From assembly GCA_045105075.1 (NCBI GenBank), contig JBGCDD010000205.1:1-6178 (forward strand): 6,178 nucleotides of DNA, in the 5' to 3' direction. Position 1 is the first letter of the stretch. Each line of letters opens with the position of its first letter. Below, one piece after another: positions 1 through 5,208 of this stretch. The DNA comes from JBGCDD01 sp045105075. GTDB lineage: Bacteria; Pseudomonadota; Alphaproteobacteria; Rhodobacterales; Rhodobacteraceae. Position numbers and translations under genes: made by a program. Under the pieces are notes generated by a model. It was not told the origin of the DNA and ran no database searches. It was given only the letters and a program-made list of their open reading frames with translations.

Positions 1-444
1 GCAGATGAAACCATCGTCTACCCGCTCGACACGGCCCGGGATGCGCAAACAGAGCTGTCCAGCCAGCTCAAGAAGCTATCCGGCGGCGAAGGTGTCGATG
101 TTGTTTACGACGCGGTGGGTGGCGATTATGCCGAACCCAGCATCCGCGCGCTGGCCTGGAAAGGGCGGTTTCTGGTGGTGGGTTTCCCCGCCGGCATTCC
201 CAAAACGCCGTTGAACCTGGCGCTGCTGAAAGGCTGTCAGATTGTCGGCGTGTTCTGGGGGGCGCACACGTTGCGTGAACCGGCCATGCATGCGGAAAAC
301 ATGGCCGATCTGTTTTCGATGTATGCCAGCGGTCAGATCAAGCCGCGCATTTCGGCCCGCTTCCCGCTTGAAGGCGTGCCCGAGGCGCTGAAAATGATGC
401 AGGACCGCAAAGTGATGGGCAAGGTTGTGGTGACGATCGACTAG
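1..444 (+). CDS. NADPH:quinone oxidoreductase family protein (MDR superfamily), C-terminal part
   Basis: The reading frame is open from the first base and ends at TAG 442-444, giving the last 147 residues of a protein whose N-terminus lies outside the window. What remains is the second half of a Rossmann nucleotide-binding domain and the C-terminal return to the catalytic domain of a zinc-free medium-chain dehydrogenase/reductase. The segment GGEGVDVVYDAVGGD (residues 28-42) and WKGRFLVVGFPAG (53-65) are typical of the quinone oxidoreductase branch. The closing stretch, with PLEGVPEALKMM and then GKVVVTID, is the usual MDR ending. Family members transfer hydride from NADPH to quinones or alpha,beta-unsaturated carbonyls in the cytoplasm; the substrate here is unknown. 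The AxxGxxG dinucleotide loop would lie upstream and cannot be checked. The gene converges on the histidine phosphatase gene, and the two stop codons overlap. Confidence 0.9.
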   Translation, partial: ADETIVYPLDTARDAQTELSSQLKKLSGGEGVDVVYDAVGGDYAEPSIRALAWKGRFLVVGFPAGIPKTPLNLALLKGCQIVGVFWGAHTLREPAMHAENMADLFSMYASGQIKPRISARFPLEGVPEALKMMQDRKVMGKVVVTID

Positions 445-1106
445 GTCGTTCCCAGCAAATGCGCGCAATCGTTGAATCTTTTGGCCGTCATCGCCCCGTT
501 CTGGATCACGATCCGGCTGATCGAGCCGTTCTCGCACCCGGTGAACGCCAAAGGGCGCGACCCGCTTGCAATCGCCAAAGCCGCGCCGATCACACCGCCA
601 TGCACCACTGCGGCAACCCGTTGATCCGGGTGCGCGGCAGCAATGCGCAGCAACCCCGCACGCACGCGGTTGTGCAAAATTTCCGTGGTTTCGGCGCCGG
701 GAATTTCGCCCCATTCCTGGGTTTCCTTGAACCGTTGGAACGCCGGATGCCCCTCGGCTGCGTGCCGGCGATATTCGCCGCCGTCCCATTCGCCCAGACA
801 AACCTCGCGCAGGTCCGCCTCGACCCTTGGGATCAGGCCCAGATGCGCGGCCAGCGGCGCCGCAGTCTGGTGCGTTCGCCGCAATGTGGTGACGTAAAGC
901 GCCGCAAAGGTTTCCCCCTTCAACCGCTCGGCCACCATGTCGGCCTGCTCGTGCCCTTCAGGGTGCAACGCTGGGTCGCCATGCCCATCCACCATCGGAA
1001 AAGACTCACCGGGGCGCGCGGCTTCGGTGCGGCCATGACGGATCAAAAACAGATCGCACGCTCCCGCAGGCGGGGCGTATTTGGTCTGGTGGTATTCCTT
1101 GCTCAT
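441..1106 (-). CDS. Histidine phosphatase family protein (phosphoglycerate-mutase-like)
   Basis: A 221-residue cytoplasmic protein of the histidine phosphatase superfamily. The catalytic motif LIRHGRTE is at residues 21-28, with H24 as the expected phospho-acceptor. The second motif, LRRTHQTA (75-82), supplies the phosphate-binding arginine (probably R77). An acidic patch LREVCLGEWDG (99-109) carries the likely proton donor, and VVHGG (167-171) gives the second active-site histidine H169. The length fits small phosphatases of the GpmB/CobC/PhoE type rather than cofactor-dependent glycolytic mutases, so a phosphatase acting on an unknown small molecule is more likely than a glycolytic role. 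I chose ATG 1106 because GGAG at 1116-1113 lies 6 nt upstream; an adjacent in-frame GTG at 1109 would add one residue but has only 3 nt spacing. It is divergent from the enoyl-CoA hydratase gene and convergent with the upstream MDR gene. Substrate prediction is not possible from this sequence. Confidence 0.9.
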   Translation of the reverse strand: MSKEYHQTKYAPPAGACDLFLIRHGRTEAARPGESFPMVDGHGDPALHPEGHEQADMVAERLKGETFAALYVTTLRRTHQTAAPLAAHLGLIPRVEADLREVCLGEWDGGEYRRHAAEGHPAFQRFKETQEWGEIPGAETTEILHNRVRAGLLRIAAAHPDQRVAAVVHGGVIGAALAIASGSRPLAFTGCENGSISRIVIQNGAMTAKRFNDCAHLLGTT

Positions 1107-1112
1107 CACATG

Positions 1113-1116
1113 CTCC
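1113..1116 (-). promoter_or_regulatory. Ribosome binding site of the histidine phosphatase gene
   Basis: GGAG on the minus strand, 6 nt before ATG 1106. It decides between the overlapping GTG (1109) and ATG (1106) starts in favour of ATG. A third ATG, at 1111, runs straight into TGA and cannot be used. Confidence 0.6.
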
Positions 1117-1159
1117 GCTCGGGTTTGTTACCCCGGCACCTAACGGGAAAGATCGCATT

Positions 1160-1984
1160 ATGACAACACGTCACCTCGACACCGGCGCGCCTGATTTGCT
1201 GTGCTCGGTCACGGATCACGTTGCCACCATCACATTGAACAACCCCGCCAAACGCAACGCGCTCAGCGATACGCTGACGCCGGCGTTGCGCCGAATGCTG
1301 CTCGAAACCGAAGCGGATCCGGATGTTCGGGTTCTGGTGCTGACTGGCGCCGGGGGCGCGTTCTGTGCTGGCGGCGATATTGGCGGTATGGGCAACACGT
1401 TGTCGGATGGCGGCAAGGCCGATGTCGACGGGATGATCGCACGGCTGCGTCAAGGTCAGGAATCGGTGTCGCTGAAACTCTATGAATACGCCAAGCCCAC
1501 CATCGCTGCTCTGCCCGGCCCGGCGGCCGGTGCTGGCATGTCAATTGCGCTGGCCTGCGATTTGCGCATCGCGGCTGCGTCTGCGTTTTTGGCGCCCGCC
1601 TTTGGTGCCATCGGTCTGTCCGGCGACTTTGGCGGATCGTGGTTCCTGTCGCATCTGATTGGACCGGGACGTGCCAAAGAAGTTTACTTTACGTCGCGCC
1701 GGATCATGGCCGACGAAGCGCTGGCGCTGGGGGTGTTCAATCACGTCGCCCCCGATGATGCTTTGGCCGAGGCCACCGCGGAAATGGCCCAGAAAATCGC
1801 CGCCGGTGCACCGATCGCACAGCGCTACATGAAACAGAATCACAATCTGGCGATGCAGGCTGATCTGCGCACCACCTTGTCGCAAGAGGCCGACCGGATG
1901 ATCCGCTCGATGCTGAGCGAAGATCACCGCAACGCCGCCGCCGCCTTTCTGGAAAAACGCACCCCCACCTTCAAAGGACACTGA
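1160..1984 (+). CDS. Enoyl-CoA hydratase/isomerase family protein (PaaG-like)
   Basis: A 274-residue crotonase-fold enzyme, a normal length for the family, acting on CoA thioesters in the cytoplasm. Visible family marks are LNNPAKRNALS (26-36), the first oxyanion-hole segment FCAGGDI (68-74) and the second, GPAAGAGMSIALACDLRIA (120-138). Then comes GDFGGSWFL (155-163), the pattern seen in PaaG-like isomerases rather than in classical hydratases. By hand alignment with rat mitochondrial hydratase, E174 matches the second catalytic glutamate (Glu164), but the first (Glu144) is replaced by a non-acidic residue in LAPAFGAIG (144-152). D156 is the nearest acidic substitute. I therefore favour double-bond isomerase activity, or a specialised hydratase, over a standard beta-oxidation hydratase. 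The start is ATG 1160, with a GGGAAAG sequence 8 nt upstream. It is the first gene of a tight three-gene block with the reductase and the MaoC hydratase. Confidence 0.92.
   Translation: MTTRHLDTGAPDLLCSVTDHVATITLNNPAKRNALSDTLTPALRRMLLETEADPDVRVLVLTGAGGAFCAGGDIGGMGNTLSDGGKADVDGMIARLRQGQESVSLKLYEYAKPTIAALPGPAAGAGMSIALACDLRIAAASAFLAPAFGAIGLSGDFGGSWFLSHLIGPGRAKEVYFTSRRIMADEALALGVFNHVAPDDALAEATAEMAQKIAAGAPIAQRYMKQNHNLAMQADLRTTLSQEADRMIRSMLSEDHRNAAAAFLEKRTPTFKGH
1974..1978 (+). promoter_or_regulatory. Ribosome binding site of the CurA-like reductase gene
   Basis: AAGGA, 7 nt before ATG 1986, lies inside the last codons of the enoyl-CoA hydratase gene. The stop of that gene is one base from the next start, so ribosomes probably pass directly from one to the other. 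Confidence 0.6.
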
Positions 1985-1985
1985 C

Positions 1986-2990
1986 ATGGAAAACCGCACG
2001 ATCACAGTTGCCGAATTGCCGACTGACGCGCTGACCCCCGAGCATTTCGCAATGACCACCGCCGACATGCCCAGCCCCGGCGACAATGAGGTGCTGTTGC
2101 GGGTGATGCTGATGTCCATCGACGCCGCCAACCGCAGCTGGATGAAGGGCGCGACCTACCGCGCGGCGGTGCAGGCGGGCGATCCGATGCCGACCTATGC
2201 GGTGTGCGAAGTGATGCAAAGCAACAGCCCACGTTTGAAATCCGGTGACATCGTCGCCGCCGAGGCCGTTTGGTCAGATTACATCGTGGCCAAAGCCCAC
2301 AAGGTGCAAAAGCTGCCCGATGTGCGCCCGGTCAGCAATCTGATGTCGGTTTACGGTATTGCCGGCAAAACCGCGTTTCACGGGCTGATCCATGTGGGCC
2401 AGCCCATCGCAGGCGAAACCATTCTGGTGTCTGCGGCGGCCGGATCGGTCGGCGGTTATGTCGGTCAGATCGGCAAGGCGATCGGCTGCCGCGTGGTCGG
2501 CATCGCCGGTGGCGCCGAGAAATGCAAGTGGGTGGTCGACGAATTGGGCTTTGACGCGTGCATCGATTACCGCGCGCCGGGGATGTTCAAAGCCCTGCGC
2601 GCCGCCTGCCCCAACGGCATCGACGTCTATTTTGACAATGTCGGCGGCGCGATTCTGGAAACCACGCTGGGTCTGATGAATGAACGCGGGCGGGTGGCCT
2701 GTTGCGGCGCGATCAGCCAATATGACACCGCCGCACCCACCGGGCCGCGCAATCTGCCCGGCGTTGTGGTGGTCAAACGGCTGCGCATGGAGGGGTTCAT
2801 CGTGATGGATTTCGCCGACCGCGACGCCACCGCCCTGCGCGCGTTGCAAACCTGGGTGGCCAGTGGTCAGATCAAAGTGTTCGAGGACATCGTTGAGGGG
2901 CTGGAAAACGCGCCACACGCGCTGATCGGTCTGCTGGCGGGCGACAACAAAGGCAAACGCATGGTGCGCGTCGGCGCGGATCCGGCATAG
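1986..2990 (+). CDS. NADP-dependent oxidoreductase, CurA / leukotriene B4 dehydrogenase-like (MDR)
   Basis: A 334-residue zinc-free MDR enzyme, full length for the double-bond reductase group that includes E. coli CurA, prostaglandin reductase and leukotriene B4 12-hydroxydehydrogenase. An N-terminal GroES-like catalytic domain (about 1-125) is followed by a Rossmann domain. That domain shows the nucleotide loop AAAGSVGGYVGQ (150-161), then GGAEKCKW (175-182), where the lysine is positioned as in NADPH-preferring relatives. DVYFDNVGG (213-221) and GAISQYD (241-247) are also typical of this subfamily. Known members reduce the C=C bond of alpha,beta-unsaturated ketones, aldehydes or related compounds with NADPH. 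No zinc-ligand cysteine pattern is visible. It starts one base after the stop of the enoyl-CoA hydratase gene and is followed 13 bp later by a MaoC hydratase gene, which suggests a shared pathway with unsaturated acyl intermediates. The exact substrate is not determinable here. Confidence 0.92.
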   Translation: MENRTITVAELPTDALTPEHFAMTTADMPSPGDNEVLLRVMLMSIDAANRSWMKGATYRAAVQAGDPMPTYAVCEVMQSNSPRLKSGDIVAAEAVWSDYIVAKAHKVQKLPDVRPVSNLMSVYGIAGKTAFHGLIHVGQPIAGETILVSAAAGSVGGYVGQIGKAIGCRVVGIAGGAEKCKWVVDELGFDACIDYRAPGMFKALRAACPNGIDVYFDNVGGAILETTLGLMNERGRVACCGAISQYDTAAPTGPRNLPGVVVVKRLRMEGFIVMDFADRDATALRALQTWVASGQIKVFEDIVEGLENAPHALIGLLAGDNKGKRMVRVGADPA

Positions 2991-2996
2991 GAAGGA
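2990..2996 (+). promoter_or_regulatory. Ribosome binding site of the MaoC gene
   Basis: GGAAGGA lies 7 nt before ATG 3004 and overlaps the last base of the upstream stop codon. It is a strong purine-rich match and fixes the start of the MaoC gene. Confidence 0.6.
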
Positions 2997-3003
2997 CAAT
3001 CAC

Positions 3004-3480
3004 ATGAGTGCAATTGACACAGCATTAAGCGAAGCACAGGCCAAGATCGGCACCGAAGTGGGCGTGTCGAACTGGATCACTGTGGATCAGAAAATGATCG
3101 ACGAATTCGCCGAAACCACCCATGACACCCAGTGGATCCACGTTGACCCGGCGCGCGCGGCGGCAGAAACGCCATTTGGCGGGGCCATCGCGCATGGCTT
3201 CCTGTCGCTGTCGCTGGCCAGCCGCTTTGCCTATGATTGCTTTGCGATGCTGCCCGGGCAGGTCATGGGCATCAACTATGGCTTTAACAAGCTGCGGTTC
3301 CTGTCGCCTGTGCTGGCCGGGTCCAACCTGCGCGGGCGTTTTGTGTTGCAAGATGTGAGCAAACGCAATGCGTCCGAATTGCTGCGCACCAATGCGCTGA
3401 CTGTTGAAATCGAAGGCTCCAAAACCCCGGCGCTGGTTGCGGAATGGCTTGGCCTTGCGGTTTTCGCGCCACCTGAATAG
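3004..3480 (+). CDS. MaoC family dehydratase (NodN-like, (R)-specific enoyl-CoA hydratase type)
   Basis: A 158-residue single hot-dog-fold protein, the usual length for NodN-like or PhaJ-like MaoC hydratases. The hydratase signature is clear: FAETTHDTQWIHVDPARA at residues 35-52 carries the catalytic pair D41 and H46. It is followed by PFGGAIAHGFLSLSL (57-71), the segment that normally completes the active site, and GFNKLRFLSPV (93-103), a standard strand of the fold. Family members hydrate trans-2-enoyl-CoA to (R)-3-hydroxyacyl-CoA or do the reverse; NodN relatives often have unknown natural substrates. It is the last gene of the block with the crotonase-family enzyme and the CurA-like reductase. 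Having a second, unrelated hydratase fold in one operon suggests sequential or stereochemically distinct steps. A hairpin lies just downstream. The assignment to family is firm, the substrate is not. Confidence 0.93.
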   Translation: MSAIDTALSEAQAKIGTEVGVSNWITVDQKMIDEFAETTHDTQWIHVDPARAAAETPFGGAIAHGFLSLSLASRFAYDCFAMLPGQVMGINYGFNKLRFLSPVLAGSNLRGRFVLQDVSKRNASELLRTNALTVEIEGSKTPALVAEWLGLAVFAPPE

Positions 3481-3487
3481 CCGCGCC

Positions 3488-3521
3488 AACCCTGCGGCAT
3501 TCAACCGCCTGTCGCAGGGTT
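3488..3521 (+). terminator. Inverted repeat after the MaoC gene, possible terminator or RNA-stabilising hairpin
   Basis: A perfect 9-bp inverted repeat (AACCCTGCG at 3488-3496, CGCAGGGTT at 3513-3521) with a 16-nt loop starts 8 bp after the MaoC stop codon. No T-run follows, so it is not a canonical intrinsic terminator. It may protect the 3' end or contribute to Rho-independent pausing. Its place at the end of the operon supports a 3'-end role. The rest of this spacer up to aroQ shows no promoter I would trust. Confidence 0.4.
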
Positions 3522-3592
3522 ACCCATTGCATAACTGGACAGAGCCCCCCTTGCGCGTCTATTCAAAACGCAGCGAGGAACAACGGTCAGCT

Positions 3593-4039
3593 ATGAAACA
3601 GATTTTGGTCTTGAACGGTCCCAACCTCAACCTGCTGGGCACACGCCAGCCCGAGGTTTACGGTGCGACCACACTTGATATGATCGAAGCCGCCTCGATG
3701 GCCCATGCCGAAGCGTTGGGACTGGGTCTGCGATTCGAGCAATCCAACCACGAAGGCGTGCTGATTGATCTGATCCACGGCGCCAAAGGAACCATCGACG
3801 GGATCGTGCTGAACGCCGGCGCCTTCACCCACACCTCGATTGCGCTGATGGATGCCATCGCCTCGGTGGAATTGCCTGTGGTCGAGGTGCATCTGTCAAA
3901 CATCCACGCCCGCGAGCCGTTTCGCCACAAATCCTTCATCGCCCCGGTGGCGCTGGGCCAGATCTGCGGGTTTGGCGCGCAGGGCTACTTGTTGGCCATT
4001 GACGCACTTGATGCGCATTTGTCGGGCGGTGATCTGTGA
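3593..4039 (+). CDS. aroQ: Type II 3-dehydroquinate dehydratase (shikimate pathway)
   Basis: A 148-residue protein, full length for the type II enzyme, which forms dodecamers in the cytoplasm and removes water from 3-dehydroquinate to give 3-dehydroshikimate on the way to aromatic amino acids. All family blocks are present. The N-terminal LNGPNLNLLGTRQPEVYG (7-24) contains the active-site arginine R18 and catalytic tyrosine Y23. NAGAFTHTS (74-82) contains substrate-binding N74 and H80. EVHLSNIHAREPFRHKS (98-114) contains catalytic H100 and binding R111. The start at ATG 3593 matches the usual MKxILVLNGPN beginning; the frame stays open upstream, but that part has no family similarity. The nearest purine-rich site, AGGA at 3575-3578, is 14 nt away, which is long, so initiation may be weak or the site may differ. 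The stop overlaps the start of the LuxR-type regulator by one base. Confidence 0.96.
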   Translation: MKQILVLNGPNLNLLGTRQPEVYGATTLDMIEAASMAHAEALGLGLRFEQSNHEGVLIDLIHGAKGTIDGIVLNAGAFTHTSIALMDAIASVELPVVEVHLSNIHAREPFRHKSFIAPVALGQICGFGAQGYLLAIDALDAHLSGGDL

Positions 4040-4794
4040 TGAACCTGCGCGACTATCTGTTGTTCCTGTCCAACGCGCCCACATTGGAAGACCTGTGGGA
4101 TCGCCACACTGAACAGATGGCGCATTACGGCTTTGATCGTTTGATCTATGGCTTCACGCGGTTTCGCACGCAAACCTCGCTGGGCGATCCCGAGGATTTT
4201 ACGATCCTGACCAATCACGGCGATGCCTATGTCGATGGGTTCCTGCATGGGGGCCTATATTTTCATGCGCCGATGCTGCACTGGGCGTTGGAAAACGAGG
4301 GCGCTGGCAGTTGGCGCACGCTGGCCGAACAGTTCGACACCGGCACGCTGACGCCCAACCAGCTGAAAGTGATCGAGTTCAATCTGCGCATGAAAGTCAC
4401 CGCGGGCTACACCGTCAGCTTCAAATCGGTGTCGGCGCGCTCCAAGGGTGCGATCTCGCTGGCTGCGCGCGCCGGCATGACCCAAGACGAAGTAGATGCG
4501 GTCTGGGCCGAGCATGGGCGCGACATCCACCTGATGAACAACGTCGCGCATCTGAAGATCCTGACCCTGCCCTATAATCCCCCCAATCGCGGCCTGACCA
4601 AACGCCAGCGTGAGGCGCTGGAATGGGTCGGCGATGGCAAAACCACGCAGGATATCGCGCTTTTGATGGGGCTGACCTCGGCCACGGTCGAAAAACATCT
4701 GCGTCTCGCACGCGAGTCGCTGTCGGTGGAAACCACGGCCCAAGCGGTTTTAAAGGCTGCTTTGCACAACCAAATGTTCGTTTTGGAAGCCTAA
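4039..4794 (+). CDS. LuxR family transcriptional regulator (LuxR solo with autoinducer-binding-like domain)
   Basis: A 251-residue regulator with the two-domain LuxR plan. Residues about 10-170 resemble the autoinducer-binding domain. Residues 186-240 form the GerE-type DNA-binding helix-turn-helix, with LTKRQREALEWVGDGKT (186-202), IALLMGLTSATVEKHLRLA (206-224) and a closing alanine-rich helix. In the sensor domain W92 matches the conserved tryptophan Trp85 of TraR. However, the aspartate of TraR (Asp70) appears as A77 in FHAP (75-78), and the Trp57/Tyr61 positions also look replaced (about Y64 and F68). This suggests a solo that binds a non-classical ligand or none. No luxI-type synthase gene is present in the window. 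The start is ATG 4039, one base overlapping the aroQ stop, with GGTGA 6 nt upstream; GTG 4036 is an alternative. Translational coupling to aroQ is likely. A terminator hairpin follows. Confidence 0.9.
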   Translation: MNLRDYLLFLSNAPTLEDLWDRHTEQMAHYGFDRLIYGFTRFRTQTSLGDPEDFTILTNHGDAYVDGFLHGGLYFHAPMLHWALENEGAGSWRTLAEQFDTGTLTPNQLKVIEFNLRMKVTAGYTVSFKSVSARSKGAISLAARAGMTQDEVDAVWAEHGRDIHLMNNVAHLKILTLPYNPPNRGLTKRQREALEWVGDGKTTQDIALLMGLTSATVEKHLRLARESLSVETTAQAVLKAALHNQMFVLEA

Positions 4795-4799
4795 AGCGC

Positions 4800-4849
4800 G
4801 CAAATGCCCGCACTAAGGGCGTGAAACGGGGAATTTGCCAAAGTTTTTT
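4800..4849 (+). terminator. Probable intrinsic terminator of the aroQ-luxR transcript
   Basis: Five bases after the luxR stop codon lies a long interrupted hairpin: GCAAAT (4800-4805) pairs with ATTTGC (4833-4838), CCCG (4807-4810) with CGGG (4827-4830), and CAC (4811-4813) with GTG (4821-4823). Six thymines follow at 4844-4849, five bases beyond the stem. The distance from stem to T-run is longer than ideal, so termination may be partial. Confidence 0.55.
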
Positions 4850-4920
4850 CCCTTGAAAAATCGGCGCTTACCTTGGGTAAGGAATCCATTACTTTCACTT
4901 TGCCCGATTTCGTAGCAAAT

Positions 4921-5128
4921 TGGCCGTGTTCCGTGAGTGGTGGCTTTGGCCTGGGAACATCGGGAAAGTAACCCTGTGATTTCAGGGCTCTCTGACCCGT
5001 CCGGTCGTGGCGCGTATTTTTCCGTGCGGCGGCCGGAGCATTGATCGGCCCTATCCATCCCCAATGAAAGGGGCCCCAATGAACTGGACTGCCGTCCTGA
5101 GCAGAGCTGCGCCTTTGGCGTGGCTCTG
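4921..5128 (+). ncRNA. Candidate structured small RNA, 6S-like in length and partial topology
   Basis: This stretch between convergent genes has no convincing protein gene but several strong inverted repeats. TCCGG...CCGGA at 5000-5037 closes a hairpin of 15 positions per arm, with one G/G mismatch, three G:U pairs and an 8-nt loop. AGGGCT (4984-4989) can pair with GGCCCT (5047-5052) around it, leaving an internal loop. CCCC-AATGAAA-GGGG (5059-5073) is a small side hairpin. A 12-bp hairpin with two G:U pairs and a TTT loop spans 5102-5128. The G:U pairs would become A/C mismatches on the other strand, so the + strand is favoured. A rod with an internal loop, a side hairpin and about 180-200 nt length recalls 6S RNA, which sequesters sigma-70 RNA polymerase. 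I see none of the hallmark motifs of tmRNA, RNase P RNA or SRP RNA. No good promoter is visible. An alternative is a long structured 3' UTR. Confidence 0.35.
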
Positions 5129-5152
5129 TGACGTTTCAAAGCCTGCAAAACG

Positions 5153-5183
5153 AAAAAAAGGCGACCCGTGACAGGGCCGCCTT
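5153..5183 (-). terminator. Intrinsic terminator of tsf
   Basis: Read on the minus strand 25 bp after the tsf stop codon, AAGGCGGCCC (5183-5174) pairs with GGGTCGCCTT (5167-5158) over 10 bp, with one G:U pair and a 6-nt loop. It runs directly into a T-tract (5159-5153). This is a textbook Rho-independent terminator ending the rpsB-tsf transcript. Confidence 0.88.
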
Positions 5184-5208
5184 GTCGGTGTTGTGATTTT
5201 GGACTGGC

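Noticed and set aside
76..801. Long minus-strand frame across the MDR and phosphatase genes
   Set aside because: It is a shadow of the real genes: high-GC codon bias keeps the other frames open, and the translation is rich in Arg and His with no domain.
459..1163. Long plus-strand frame opposite the histidine phosphatase
   Set aside because: The opposite strand encodes a clear phosphatase with all catalytic motifs. This frame has no recognisable features.
1160..2990. DMSP or acrylate genes (DmdD-type hydratase, AcuI-type reductase)
   Set aside because: Families overlap, but the crotonase-family enzyme looks PaaG-like and the reductase belongs to the CurA/leukotriene B4 group rather than the AcuI group. 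Nothing specific supports DMSP metabolism.
2274..2999. 241-codon minus-strand frame opposite the CurA-like gene
   Set aside because: Antisense shadow of a well-supported MDR gene, with a low-complexity translation rich in His, Arg and Gln.
4921..5128. tmRNA, RNase P RNA or SRP RNA in the gap
   Set aside because: None of the hallmark motifs (tRNA-like T-loop, RNase P conserved core, SRP GGAAG tetraloop region) could be found by eye.
4813..5148. Minus-strand reading frame of 111 codons in the luxR-tsf gap
   Set aside because: No recognisable domain, atypical composition rich in Ser, Arg and Gln, no good ribosome binding site, and it overlaps the inverted repeats. It looks like a chance open frame.
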